A stretch of DNA of 64,000 nt from Cetobacterium sp. 8H (GTDB lineage Bacteria > Fusobacteriota > Fusobacteriia > Fusobacteriales > Fusobacteriaceae), in the NCBI RefSeq assembly GCF_014250675.1, contig NZ_JACHTG010000004.1:1365501-1429500 (forward strand), given 5' to 3'. Below the pieces are notes generated by a model that searched no databases, was not told where the DNA came from, and was given only the letters and a program-made list of their open reading frames with translations. The stretch's first letter is position 1; each line of letters begins with the position of its first letter. A program made the translations under genes and the position numbers. Shown one piece after another: positions 17,296 through 26,043 of this stretch.

Positions 17296-18657
17296 TTAAC
17301 CAAATAAAACCATGTTAGAAATAAGTAATACTACTAAACCAACAAACATAGGTAAAAATGTTCTTCTTACAACTAAGAATGGAGATACTCCAGAGATACC
17401 ACAAACCGCAACAATAACAGCAGTAATAGGAGATACACTTCTAGCAATTCCAGAAGCTAATTGCATAGGCATAGCTATAACGATAGGATCAATATTAACT
17501 GAAGCTGCAACAGTTGGAGCAAGAGCTGCAAAAGCGAAGAACGGAGCATTACCAGAACCCATAATAACAGATGAGGCTGCGATAACTCCAGTCATAACTA
17601 AAATCATTGGTTGAACACCAAGTCCTGCAGTTTTTGTCCAATCGATAATACTATTGATAACACCTACTTTAGTTAAACCATAAGCAAAGAATTGACCAGC
17701 AACAATAAGTGTTATAACAGCAGCAAATTGAGACCCCATTGAGTTGAATATTATTTTCAAATCAGAGATAGTTTTTTTAAATGCTTTTTTTCTAATCCCT
17801 TCAATAACCATACTTAGAGTAATGCTTAATAGCATAGCAACTTCAACATTCATTTTTATAGAGCTTTTAAATAAAGAACTAAACCCTAAAATTATGATAA
17901 GTGGAACTATAGGCAGTATTGCATAAAAACTTGGAACAGTTACTTCATCATCATATGTTTGTTGTGCAAAATCAGCTTTTTCTTCTGCTGTAAGATGTCT
18001 ATCACCAATTTTTTGTACAAAATAGTGAGTTATAGCGATAGCTGCAATTACAAAAATAGCAACAGGTAGTTGATACTTAACAAAATATAAGGCTGCATCA
18101 ATGTTAGCAGTTTTAGCAGCAAGTACAGAATTCCCAGAGGCAGGTCCTAAATCTAAGCATGCCGTAGTACCAATAACAGCTGTAGCAGATAATGGGCTAG
18201 CACCAAGAGAGATAAGAATAGGATAAACTGTAACCATAAGTAAAACTCCAAGTCCAGAAGCACTAGGTATAAAGATGTTAAGTATTTGCCCAATAACATA
18301 CGTTAAAGCCAAAACAATATATGGCGAATTTAGTTTTTTCATAGGTGCAGTTGTTATTTTAACAAGAGCTTTACTGGCACCAATGTGATCCATGTATTTA
18401 GCAAAACCACCAACTACCATAATAGTTAAACCAAGACCTGCTGTTGTCTTAGAAAAAGTTACTTTTAAATATTCAAAAATATCTAAAAAAGTAGATCCGA
18501 TAGATGCTTTTTCAGCAAGAACAGGTGTGTTGTTTAAAAGGATTGCAGTGCATAATAAAAGGAATCCGCCAACAAAAAGAACTCCTTGTGGATAGTATTT
18601 CTTTACAATAAAAAATCCAACAAAAAAGATAATAAAAAGTGTGATGAAAAAAATCAT
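17296..18657 (-). CDS. DcuC-family transporter (C4-dicarboxylate or acyl/peptide-type substrate)
   Basis: This 453-residue membrane protein has about 12 hydrophobic segments. DcuC-type sequences include GLGLTIMVVGGFAKYMDHIGA, FIPSASGLGVLLM, TTACLDLGPASGNS and SVSPITAVIVAVCGISG. DcuC proteins export succinate or exchange it for fumarate anaerobically. The family also contains transporters that pair with M20 peptidases. Two contexts support different substrates: the M20 gene downstream, and the divergent operon encoding a fumarate-reductase-like protein. AAGGAGG precedes its ATG. Confidence 0.85.
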   Translation of the reverse strand: MIFFITLFIIFFVGFFIVKKYYPQGVLFVGGFLLLCTAILLNNTPVLAEKASIGSTFLDIFEYLKVTFSKTTAGLGLTIMVVGGFAKYMDHIGASKALVKITTAPMKKLNSPYIVLALTYVIGQILNIFIPSASGLGVLLMVTVYPILISLGASPLSATAVIGTTACLDLGPASGNSVLAAKTANIDAALYFVKYQLPVAIFVIAAIAITHYFVQKIGDRHLTAEEKADFAQQTYDDEVTVPSFYAILPIVPLIIILGFSSLFKSSIKMNVEVAMLLSITLSMVIEGIRKKAFKKTISDLKIIFNSMGSQFAAVITLIVAGQFFAYGLTKVGVINSIIDWTKTAGLGVQPMILVMTGVIAASSVIMGSGNAPFFAFAALAPTVAASVNIDPIVIAMPMQLASGIARSVSPITAVIVAVCGISGVSPFLVVRRTFLPMFVGLVVLLISNMVLFG

Positions 18658-18749
18658 TGAGTAAATCCTCCTTAAAAATATTAAAATCTATCCCTAATTA
18701 AATGTATAAAATTTGAAATTTAAAAATTAATTAAGAACAATTTTCACTA

Positions 18750-18778
18750 ATTATACACATTTTAATCACAAGTGTCAA
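18750..18778 (-). promoter_or_regulatory. Sigma-70-type promoter of the DcuC-M20 operon
   Basis: On the minus strand TTGACA (18778-18773) is separated by 17 bases from TATAAT (18755-18750). Both hexamers are perfect. Transcription would start about 85 bases before the dcuC-like ATG. Confidence 0.85.
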
Positions 18779-18887
18779 CAAAGAACAAGTAGAAAAAAAT
18801 TAAATCTAAAAAAATAGCACAAGAAGAATAAAAGTAATCATAGAATGATCAAATTTTCATAATAAATTTTAAATCAAATAAAAAAAG

Positions 18888-18917
18888 TTGACAGAATACT
18901 AGTATTAAATATATAAT
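18888..18917 (+). promoter_or_regulatory. Sigma-70-type promoter of the hdr-flx operon, with a palindrome in its spacer
   Basis: TTGACA (18888-18893) and TATAAT (18912-18917) are separated by 18 bases. The spacer contains the perfect 12-base palindrome AATACTAGTATT (18895-18906), a likely operator. The rest of the 351-base divergent gap (18658-19008) is AT-rich and holds this promoter, the divergent dcuC promoter and a ribosome site (GGAGG) for hdrB; I see no gene in it. Confidence 0.8.
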
Positions 18918-19008
18918 TGAACATAAAAGTGTTCTTTAAATAACTAAAATAATAATTTTCAGAACAAAAATATTTGGAAAAATACTTTCAAAAAATGGAG
19001 GACCTGAT

Positions 19009-19800
19009 ATGAAATATAGTTACTACCCAGGGTGTACTTTAAAAACTAAGGCAAAAGACTTAGAAGAGCACGCTTTGGCTGCAGCAGAATCGCTAGGTAT
19101 TTCTCTAGAAGAGATTGAGAATTGGCAGTGTTGTGGTGGAGTTTACCCTCAAAGTGATGGAGAAGTGGCACAAAAATTATCTTCTGTAAGAAGTTTAGTA
19201 TCAGCAAGAGATAAGGGGGAAAAATTGTTGACTCTTTGTTCAGCTTGTCACAATGTTATTAAAAGAGTCAATAACGATATTAAAACAAAAGGTAATGTAA
19301 AGAAAAAAGCAAATTTATATTTAGAACTTGAAAAAGAGTATTCGGGTGAAACTGAAGTTGTTCATTATTTAGAAATGCTAAAAAATGATGTGACTTTTGA
19401 AGTTTTAAAAGAAAAAGTATCAAATCCATTAAAAGGAAGGAAAATAGGAGCTTATTATGGATGTTTGCTTCTTAGACCTCAAAAAGAGATGGCTTTTGAT
19501 AATCCTGAGAATCCTAGTGTTATGGAAGACTTTATTTCTGCTCTTGGAGCGGATGCTATAAAATATCCATACAGAACAGAGTGTTGTGGTGGATATTTAT
19601 CAGTAAACAATAAAGCTTTAGCAGAAAATATGAGTGATAAAATCATGAGATCAGCTGAATTAGCAGGAATTGAAGAGATAATTACAGCGTGTCCTCTATG
19701 TAAATATAATTTAGAAAATAAGAGTTCAAAAGTAAAAGTAACTTATTTTACAGAATTATTAGCGGAGTCTCTTGGAATTATAAGTGGGGAGGGGAAATAG
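19009..19800 (+). CDS. hdrB: HdrB, heterodisulfide-reductase subunit B (CCG-domain protein)
   Basis: This 263-residue protein has two cysteine-rich CCG domains. Domain 1 shows SYYPGCTLKTK, WQCCGGVYP and LCSACHNV; domain 2 shows GAYYGCLLLRP, TECCGGYLSV and ACPLCKYN. In HdrABC these cysteines hold noncubane [4Fe-4S] clusters that cleave disulfides. Methanogen heterodisulfide is not expected here, so the subunit probably passes electrons to another acceptor. It is the first gene of the operon. Confidence 0.93.
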   Translation: MKYSYYPGCTLKTKAKDLEEHALAAAESLGISLEEIENWQCCGGVYPQSDGEVAQKLSSVRSLVSARDKGEKLLTLCSACHNVIKRVNNDIKTKGNVKKKANLYLELEKEYSGETEVVHYLEMLKNDVTFEVLKEKVSNPLKGRKIGAYYGCLLLRPQKEMAFDNPENPSVMEDFISALGADAIKYPYRTECCGGYLSVNNKALAENMSDKIMRSAELAGIEEIITACPLCKYNLENKSSKVKVTYFTELLAESLGIISGEGK

Positions 19801-20210
19801 TGATAAATATAAAAATAAATCCTAAAAAAAACTCACGTGTACAAAAGATACTAGATTTAAGTAAAGAAAGAATAGATGACTGTATGCAGTGTGGAAAATG
19901 TTCTGCAGGATGTCCAGCGAATGCAGGAATGGATGTATTACCTCATCAAGTAATAAGATTTTTACAAATTGGAGATGTAGATAGTATTAAAAATTCAAAA
20001 TCTATTTGGAACTGTGCAGCTTGTTTTACATGTGAATCTCGTTGTCCTAGAAACGTAAGTGTTTCAAAATTGATGGAAGCGGTAAGACAAACAATTGTCA
20101 GAAAACAAGGTGGAGATATGTTAAATCCAAATTTCGTTTCAAAATTGATGGAAGACAAAAAAATGCCACAGCAAGCTGTAGTAAGTGGATTCCGTAAATA
20201 CAGTAAGTAA
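19800..20210 (+). CDS. hdrC: HdrC, heterodisulfide-reductase subunit C (ferredoxin-like)
   Basis: This 136-residue protein has two [4Fe-4S] motifs, DDCMQCGKCSAGCPANAG and NCAACFTCESRCPRNVS. It wires HdrA to HdrB. GTG 19800 overlaps the hdrB stop by one base, with GGGGAGGGG just upstream. Confidence 0.93.
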   Translation: MINIKINPKKNSRVQKILDLSKERIDDCMQCGKCSAGCPANAGMDVLPHQVIRFLQIGDVDSIKNSKSIWNCAACFTCESRCPRNVSVSKLMEAVRQTIVRKQGGDMLNPNFVSKLMEDKKMPQQAVVSGFRKYSK

Positions 20211-20237
20211 TTTTTAGAAGTTTGAGGAGGAAATTCA

Positions 20238-22220
20238 GTGCGTAGAATAGGGGTATTTGTTTGTTGGTGTGGAAGTAACATTGCCGGAACTGTGGATGTT
20301 GAAAAAGTTAGAGAAGCAGTAAAAGATATGCCAGGCGTTGTTCATTCGGTAGATTACCAATATATGTGCTCAGAGGTAGGGCAAAATTATTTAAAAGATG
20401 CAATAAAAGAGAAAAATTTAGATAGAATAGTTGTGGCATCATGTTCACCAAGAATGCATGAGGCTACATTTAGAAAAGCTGCTGAATCAGCAGGATTAAA
20501 TCCATATTTAGTGGAAATAGCAAATATAAGAGAACATTGTTCATGGGTTCATAAAGATAAAGAGGTAGGAACAGAAAAAGCAATATCTTTAACAAAGGCA
20601 GCTATAGCTAAAGCGACTTTAAATGAAGAGCTGGTATCTGGGACAACTCAAGTAGAAAAAAGAGCTCTTGTAATTGGTGGTGGAATAGCAGGAATTCAAA
20701 CTGCTTTGGATATAGCAGATGCGGGGTATTTAGTAGATATCGTTGAGCAAACACCAAGTATTGGAGGGAAAATGGCTCAAATAGATAAAACTTTCCCAAC
20801 TCTAGATTGTTCTGCATGTATATTAACACCAAAAATGGTTGATGCGGCTGCCCATCCAAATATAACTCTTTACACTTATAGTGAAATTGAAAGTGTAAAT
20901 GGATTTGTAGGAAACTTTAATGTTGCAATTAAAAAGAAACCTCGTTATGTGGATATGGATAAGTGTACAGGATGTGGAGTATGCATTGAAAAATGTCCGT
21001 CAAAAAAAGGGAAAAGTGAATTTGAAGAGGGGTTAGCTACTAGAACAGCAATCTATACACCGTTTGCTCAATCAGTACCTAAAGTTCCTGTAATAGACAA
21101 AGAGCAGTGCTTAAAGTTTAAAACAGGTAAGTGTGGAATATGTTCTGCTGTGTGTGGAACAAAAGCTGTAAAGTTTGACCAAGAAGAAGAAATTGTTAAT
21201 CAAACTTATGGAGCAATTGTTTTAGCTACAGGTTTTGATTTGATAAAGTTAGATAACTTTGGTGAATTCCATAATGAGCACCCTGATGTTATAACAGGAT
21301 TAGAGTTTGAAAGATTAACTAATGCGGCGGGGCCTACAAAAGGTAAATTTGTAAAACCTTCAAATGGAGAAAGACCTAAAAAAGTTGTTTTTGTTCAATG
21401 TGTAGGATCGAGAGATAAAAGTGAAAGAGGAAAATCATATTGTTCAAAAATTTGTTGTATGTATACAGCAAAACATGCGATGTTAATAAAAGATAAATAT
21501 CCAGATACAGAGGTTTATGTATTTTATATAGATGTACGTACTCCAGGTAAAAACTTTGATGAGTTTCATAGAAGAGCGGTAGAAGAGTATGGAGTTCACT
21601 ATATAAAAGGTATGGTTGGAAAGGTAATGCCAGAAGGAGAGAAGTTAATGGTTCAAGCTATAGATTCTCTATCAGGAACACCTTTAGAAATAGATGCAGA
21701 TATGGTTGTTTTAGCATCTGCAACACAGGCAAAACCAGATGCTGTAGCATTAAAAAGAAAGCTTAACATAAGTAGTGACTTAAATAATTTCTTTACAGAA
21801 GCACATCCTAAATTAAAACCAGTAGAGACAGCATCCGCTGGAATATATTTAGCAGGAGCATGTCAAGGGCCAAAAGATATTCCTGAGACTGTAGCCCAAG
21901 CTAGTGCAGCGGCAGCAAAAGCTATAATATTGCTAAGCAAAAAAGAACTTACAAATAATGCATGTGTGTCAAATGTAAATAAAAATATCTGTAGCGGATG
22001 TAAAGCGTGTTCAAAGATGTGTCCATATGATGCTATTAGCATAAAGATGATGGATATATATGAGCATGGTAAAGTAATAAGAAAAGAGGTTGCTGAAGTA
22101 AACGAAGCACTTTGTCAAGGATGTGGAGGATGTACTGTATCTTGTCGTCCTGGAGCTATTGATTTAAGAGGATTTACTAACAAACAGATAATGGCGGAGG
22201 TAGACGCAATATGTCTTTAG
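20238..22220 (+). CDS. hdrA: HdrA, FAD-containing electron-bifurcating subunit
   Basis: This 660-residue full-length HdrA begins RIGVFVCWCGSNIAGTVDVE. It has the FAD-binding fold ALVIGGGIAGIQTALDIADAG (about residue 141 on) and the following SIGGKMAQIDKTFPTLDCSACI segment. An inserted ferredoxin (CTGCGVCIEKCP, later CGICSAVCG) follows. Two C-terminal [4Fe-4S] motifs are CSGCKACSKMCPYDAI and CQGCGGCTVSCRPGAI. HdrA is the flavin where electrons are bifurcated between ferredoxin and a high-potential acceptor. GTG 20238 has GAGGAGG upstream; the end overlaps mvhD by 10 bases. Confidence 0.95.
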   Translation: MRRIGVFVCWCGSNIAGTVDVEKVREAVKDMPGVVHSVDYQYMCSEVGQNYLKDAIKEKNLDRIVVASCSPRMHEATFRKAAESAGLNPYLVEIANIREHCSWVHKDKEVGTEKAISLTKAAIAKATLNEELVSGTTQVEKRALVIGGGIAGIQTALDIADAGYLVDIVEQTPSIGGKMAQIDKTFPTLDCSACILTPKMVDAAAHPNITLYTYSEIESVNGFVGNFNVAIKKKPRYVDMDKCTGCGVCIEKCPSKKGKSEFEEGLATRTAIYTPFAQSVPKVPVIDKEQCLKFKTGKCGICSAVCGTKAVKFDQEEEIVNQTYGAIVLATGFDLIKLDNFGEFHNEHPDVITGLEFERLTNAAGPTKGKFVKPSNGERPKKVVFVQCVGSRDKSERGKSYCSKICCMYTAKHAMLIKDKYPDTEVYVFYIDVRTPGKNFDEFHRRAVEEYGVHYIKGMVGKVMPEGEKLMVQAIDSLSGTPLEIDADMVVLASATQAKPDAVALKRKLNISSDLNNFFTEAHPKLKPVETASAGIYLAGACQGPKDIPETVAQASAAAAKAIILLSKKELTNNACVSNVNKNICSGCKACSKMCPYDAISIKMMDIYEHGKVIRKEVAEVNEALCQGCGGCTVSCRPGAIDLRGFTNKQIMAEVDAICL

Positions 22221-22660
22221 AAATAAATAAAAAAGAAGAATTTAAACCTTTAATAGTTGCATTTTGCTGTAACTGGTGTAGCTATGCAGGAGCGGATTTG
22301 GCTGGAACAAGTAGATTAAATTATCCAGCAAACGTAAAGATAATTCGTGTTCCTTGTTCATGTAGAGTAAATCCTAACTTTGTTTTACGTGCTTTCCAAA
22401 AAGGGGCAGACGGTGTTGTAATGGCAGGATGCCATCCAGGGGACTGTCATTATTCAACAGGGAACTATTATACAAGAAGACGTTTTTCTATATTCACAAA
22501 CCTGCTTGAATTTATGGGAATTGAAAAAGATCGTTTCAAAGTGGATTGGATATCTGCAGCAGAGGCTAATAAATTCTCTACAGTAATGAATGATATTTTA
22601 GATAAAGTTCATAAATTAGGACCAAATAGGAAGTTGAGGGATACGAGATGGGAAAGATAG
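22211..22660 (+). CDS. flxD: MvhD/FlxD-type [2Fe-2S] subunit
   Basis: This 149-residue protein connects an electron donor to HdrA. It shows AFCCNWCSYAGADLAGTSR, VPCSCRVNPNFVL and AGCHPGDCHYSTGNYYTRRR, all typical of MvhD. No hydrogenase large or small [NiFe] subunit is nearby; instead the flx genes follow. The gene overlaps both neighbours, so translation is coupled. Confidence 0.92.
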   Translation: MSLEINKKEEFKPLIVAFCCNWCSYAGADLAGTSRLNYPANVKIIRVPCSCRVNPNFVLRAFQKGADGVVMAGCHPGDCHYSTGNYYTRRRFSIFTNLLEFMGIEKDRFKVDWISAAEANKFSTVMNDILDKVHKLGPNRKLRDTRWER

Positions 22661-23445
22661 AGATGATATTAAATGCTAAAGAGGATTTTAAATTAGGAAA
22701 AATTCAGATGATTTTAGGGTGGAAAAAAGAGGATGAGTCTATAGAATCAATACCAGCTTTTATAGAGAGTGTTGAAGAGTTAGAAGAATTGATCTATGAC
22801 GAGTACTGTGTAAATAACCTTTCAAAATATTTAATAGAAGAAGCTAAAAATGGGAAAAAAGTAGGGATTTTTCTAAAAAAATGTGATGCTTTAGGAATGG
22901 AACAAATGATAAAAGATAATAGAATTTTATCTGAAAATATAGTACCTTATCAAGTTGAGTGTTCAGGGATGAAAGATTTTCAAACAGGAGAAATCTTTAA
23001 GAAATGTCAAAAATGTTTAGATGAATCTCAAGATAAATATGCAGAAGTTAAAGAAATAGAAAATATGACTCATGATGAAAGATATGATTATTGGATGGGA
23101 GAGCTTTCTAAATGTATCAGATGTAATGCATGCAGAAATATATGTCCTGCTTGTAACTGTGAAACATGTGTTTTTGAGAAAAAAGATGAGGATATATTGG
23201 GAAAAGCTAATAATGAAAGTGAAACAGGATTCTATCAAATAATAAGAGCATATCATGTAGCGGGACGTTGTTCTGACTGTGGAGAGTGCGAAAGAATATG
23301 TCCTGTTGGAATCCCACTTGGAAAAATTAATAAAAAAATAATAAAAGATATAGAAGAGCTTTATGGAAAAGAGGATGACGATACATTATCAAGCTTTAAT
23401 TTAGAAGATGACGACACATTTACAGAGAAAAAAGGAGGGAAGTAA
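22648..23445 (+). CDS. flxC: FlxC-like 4Fe-4S dicluster protein
   Basis: This 265-residue protein has cysteine motifs KCIRCNACRNICPACNCETC and GRCSDCGECERICPVGIP, enough for two [4Fe-4S] clusters. The N-terminal half resembles the FrhB/HdrA-linked type (FLKKCDALGMEQMIKDN, VECSGM). Position between mvhD and FlxB fits the FlxABCD set known from Desulfovibrio. The C-terminal tail is acidic (DDDT repeats). Confidence 0.8.
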   Translation: MGKIEMILNAKEDFKLGKIQMILGWKKEDESIESIPAFIESVEELEELIYDEYCVNNLSKYLIEEAKNGKKVGIFLKKCDALGMEQMIKDNRILSENIVPYQVECSGMKDFQTGEIFKKCQKCLDESQDKYAEVKEIENMTHDERYDYWMGELSKCIRCNACRNICPACNCETCVFEKKDEDILGKANNESETGFYQIIRAYHVAGRCSDCGECERICPVGIPLGKINKKIIKDIEELYGKEDDDTLSSFNLEDDDTFTEKKGGK

Positions 23446-24482
23446 TGAAAAAAATATCTAAAAATAATCTTTTATTAGCGTGGCAAAAAATAGATGAAAA
23501 ATTTGATTTATTCCTTCCAAAATCAGAAAATGGAAATGTAAAGTTTAAAAACTTTGAAGAAAGTGGAGAAGTTGATTTAACTACTCTTAAAACTAGTATA
23601 CCTTTAAAAAACTTTGTGTTTCCTCAAACAGAAACTTTTTTAAAGTTTAAAACAAAAGATAAGAAGATAAAATTTGATATTACAAGTGTTTCGGAAGATG
23701 AATATGTAATATTTGGTTCAAGACCTTGTGATATAAAATCTTTGGAGATCTTAGACAACATCTTTTTAAGAGAGCCAGTGGATACATATTATAAAGCTCA
23801 TAGGGATAGAGCTATTATAATATCTTTAGCTTGTAAAAATCCGGAGAGTAGCTGTTTTTGTGGAGCTTTTGAAATAGAGCCAACATCAGTAAATAAAGCT
23901 ACAGATATCTCTTTAATTGAAGCTGGAGATTTCTATTATTGGAATACTATTAGTGAAAAAGGTCAAAAAATAACTGAGCTTTTAAAAGATGTTTTAGAAG
24001 AGGTCTCATCAGAAGATTTAGTAGTTTTAAATATTGAAAAAGATAGAATTAAATTGGAATTGGAGAAGTTGCCTTTAAATTCTTTAGATTTAGAAAAAAT
24101 AGATGGTGATCTTCAAGAGATTTTTGATAAAGAGAAGGTGTGGAAAGAGCTTTCAAGAAGATGTTTAGCTTGTGGTTCTTGTACATATGTATGTCCAACT
24201 TGTCACTGTTATGATGTTAAAGATTATGCAGGGAATAATGCTGGAGAAAGATTCCGTTGCTGGGATTCATGTATGTTCTCAGATTTTACTTTGATGGCTC
24301 ATGGGAATCCAAGAACTGATCAAATGCAAAGAGTTAGACAAAGATTTATGCATAAACTTGTTTACTATCCAAATAATCACGAGGGAACATATTCTTGTGT
24401 TGGATGTGGAAGATGTATAGAAAAATGCCCTGTTCATATAGATATAGTTAAAGTAATAAAAAAATTGGTGGTGAATAAATAA
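23445..24482 (+). CDS. flxB: FlxB-like 4Fe-4S protein (AsrA/HydB-type)
   Basis: This 345-residue protein has a beta-rich N-terminal two thirds with FGSRPCDIKSLEILD, typical of the AsrA/HydB family that docks on an NAD(P)-binding flavoprotein. Two C-terminal cluster motifs follow, CLACGSCTYVCPTCHCYD and CVGCGRCIEKCPVHI. It transfers electrons from FlxA towards FlxC/D and HdrA. It overlaps both adjacent genes by one base. Confidence 0.88.
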   Translation: MKKISKNNLLLAWQKIDEKFDLFLPKSENGNVKFKNFEESGEVDLTTLKTSIPLKNFVFPQTETFLKFKTKDKKIKFDITSVSEDEYVIFGSRPCDIKSLEILDNIFLREPVDTYYKAHRDRAIIISLACKNPESSCFCGAFEIEPTSVNKATDISLIEAGDFYYWNTISEKGQKITELLKDVLEEVSSEDLVVLNIEKDRIKLELEKLPLNSLDLEKIDGDLQEIFDKEKVWKELSRRCLACGSCTYVCPTCHCYDVKDYAGNNAGERFRCWDSCMFSDFTLMAHGNPRTDQMQRVRQRFMHKLVYYPNNHEGTYSCVGCGRCIEKCPVHIDIVKVIKKLVVNK

Positions 24483-25321
24483 TGGCGTGTACTTGTCATG
24501 AAAAGGATCCTTTGGTTCCTAAGATAGCGAAATTAGAATTTGTAAGAAGAGATACTCCGGATGTAACAACATTTAGAATTGTATCACCAGAAGGAGAGGC
24601 TCCTTTTGAATTTAAGCCAGGTCAGTGTGCAATGATTTCTGTACCACCTTTAGGTGAGGCAATATTTTCAATAACATCTTCTCCAACTGAGGAAGGATAT
24701 ATAGAGTGTAGTATAAAAAAGTGTGGTGCTGTAACAGATTATCTTCACACTTTAGAAGCTGGAGATGAAATTGGAATAAGGGGGCCATACGGAAACAACT
24801 TTCCAATTGAAGAGTTGAAAAATAAAGATTTATTATTTATAGGAGGGGGGATAGGACTAGCACCTCTTAGATCGGTAATAAATTATGTTATGGATAGAAG
24901 AGATGAATTTGGAAAGGTAGATATAGTTTATGGAGCTAGAACACCTGAAGATTTAGTTCATCCAAACGATATATATAATGTTTGGCCGGCAGAAAAAAAT
25001 ACAGACGTTTATTTAACTGTTGATAGAGAAGCTAAAAATTGGAATGGAAATGTTGGATTTGTGCCTAACTATGTTAAGGAATTAGGGTTTGATACAAATA
25101 AGGTTGCATTAGTTTGTGGACCACCAATTATGATAAAATATGTTCTTCAAGGATTAGAAGAGATAGGATTTAAAAAAGAACAGGTTTATACAACTTTAGA
25201 ATTAAAAATGAAATGTGGATTTGGAAAGTGTGGACGTTGTAATATCGGAGATAAATATGTTTGTAAAGATGGACCAGTATTTAGATGTGATGAAATAACT
25301 GAGCTTCCAGATGAATATTAA
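24482..25321 (+). CDS. flxA: FlxA-like FAD/NAD(P)H-binding oxidoreductase subunit
   Basis: This 279-residue ferredoxin-NADP reductase-fold protein (AsrB/HydG/PyrK group) has a FAD-binding barrel with FKPGQCAMISVPPLGEAIFS. The nucleotide-binding segment is FIGGGIGLAPLRSVI and CGPPIMI. A C-terminal [2Fe-2S] site is MKCGFGKCGRCNIGDKYVC. It is the likely entry point for NADH electrons. NADH rather than NADPH is assumed from Flx homologues, not read from the sequence. Confidence 0.9.
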   Translation: MACTCHEKDPLVPKIAKLEFVRRDTPDVTTFRIVSPEGEAPFEFKPGQCAMISVPPLGEAIFSITSSPTEEGYIECSIKKCGAVTDYLHTLEAGDEIGIRGPYGNNFPIEELKNKDLLFIGGGIGLAPLRSVINYVMDRRDEFGKVDIVYGARTPEDLVHPNDIYNVWPAEKNTDVYLTVDREAKNWNGNVGFVPNYVKELGFDTNKVALVCGPPIMIKYVLQGLEEIGFKKEQVYTTLELKMKCGFGKCGRCNIGDKYVCKDGPVFRCDEITELPDEY

Positions 25322-25343
25322 TACCCTACAGGAGGAAAAAAAA

Positions 25344-26024
25344 GTGACTGATAAAAAAATGGTTGATGTATATATACTAGGAAAAAAGTATTCTGTTCCG
25401 AATACTCTAACGATAATGGAATCGATGGAGTATGCAGGGTATCAATTAAAAAGAGGATGTGGATGTAGATCAGGTTTCTGTGGAGCATGTGCAACTGTTT
25501 ATAGAGTAAAAGGAAATAAAGAGATGAAGGTTGTTCTTGCTTGTCAAAGTAAGGTAGAAGATAATATGTATTTAACTCAAATCCCTTTCTTCCCAGGGGA
25601 TAAAGGAGTTTATGATTTAAATAATTTGGAAGCAACTGCAGATACAATAGCGAAATATTATCCTGAAGTTTATAAATGTATTGGATGTAACTCTTGTACA
25701 AAAGGATGTTCTCAAAGTCTAGATGTAATGCAATATATCGGGTATGCTCAAAGAGGAGAATTAGAAAAGTGTGCTCATGCATCTTTTGACTGCGTATCTT
25801 GTGGAATATGTGCAACGAGATGTCCAGCAGGAATAACGCACTACAATGTAGGACTTTTAGCTCGTAGACTTACAGGTAAGTATATAGCAGCTCAAACTGC
25901 TCATTTAAATGAGAGAGTAGAAGAGATCTATGAAGGGGTTCATGATAGTGCTCTAGAAGAGTTAATGGGTAAGACTACAGACGAATTAAAGTCATTATAT
26001 AATAATAGAGACATCACAAAATAG
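25344..26024 (+). CDS. FrdB/TfrB-like iron-sulfur subunit ([2Fe-2S] plus two [4Fe-4S])
   Basis: This 226-residue protein has a plant-type ferredoxin domain with RGCGCRSGFCGACATVY and LACQ. Two [4Fe-4S] motifs are CIGCNSCTKGCSQ and CVSCGICATRCPAGI. The order matches fumarate-reductase FrdB-like proteins, but the cysteine spacing is CX4CX2C plus full 4Fe motifs, and no membrane anchor or CCG domain is present. GTG 25344 is the start because AGGAGG lies 8 bases upstream; an ATG at 25311 lies inside flxA. It probably links Hdr/Flx to the FrdA-like protein that follows. Confidence 0.88.
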   Translation: MTDKKMVDVYILGKKYSVPNTLTIMESMEYAGYQLKRGCGCRSGFCGACATVYRVKGNKEMKVVLACQSKVEDNMYLTQIPFFPGDKGVYDLNNLEATADTIAKYYPEVYKCIGCNSCTKGCSQSLDVMQYIGYAQRGELEKCAHASFDCVSCGICATRCPAGITHYNVGLLARRLTGKYIAAQTAHLNERVEEIYEGVHDSALEELMGKTTDELKSLYNNRDITK

Positions 26025-26043
26025 GAAAATTGGAGGAGATTTA

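Noticed and set aside
25311-25343. ATG start of the FrdB-like protein within flxA
   Set aside because: No ribosome site lies before 25311, while AGGAGG precedes GTG 25344.
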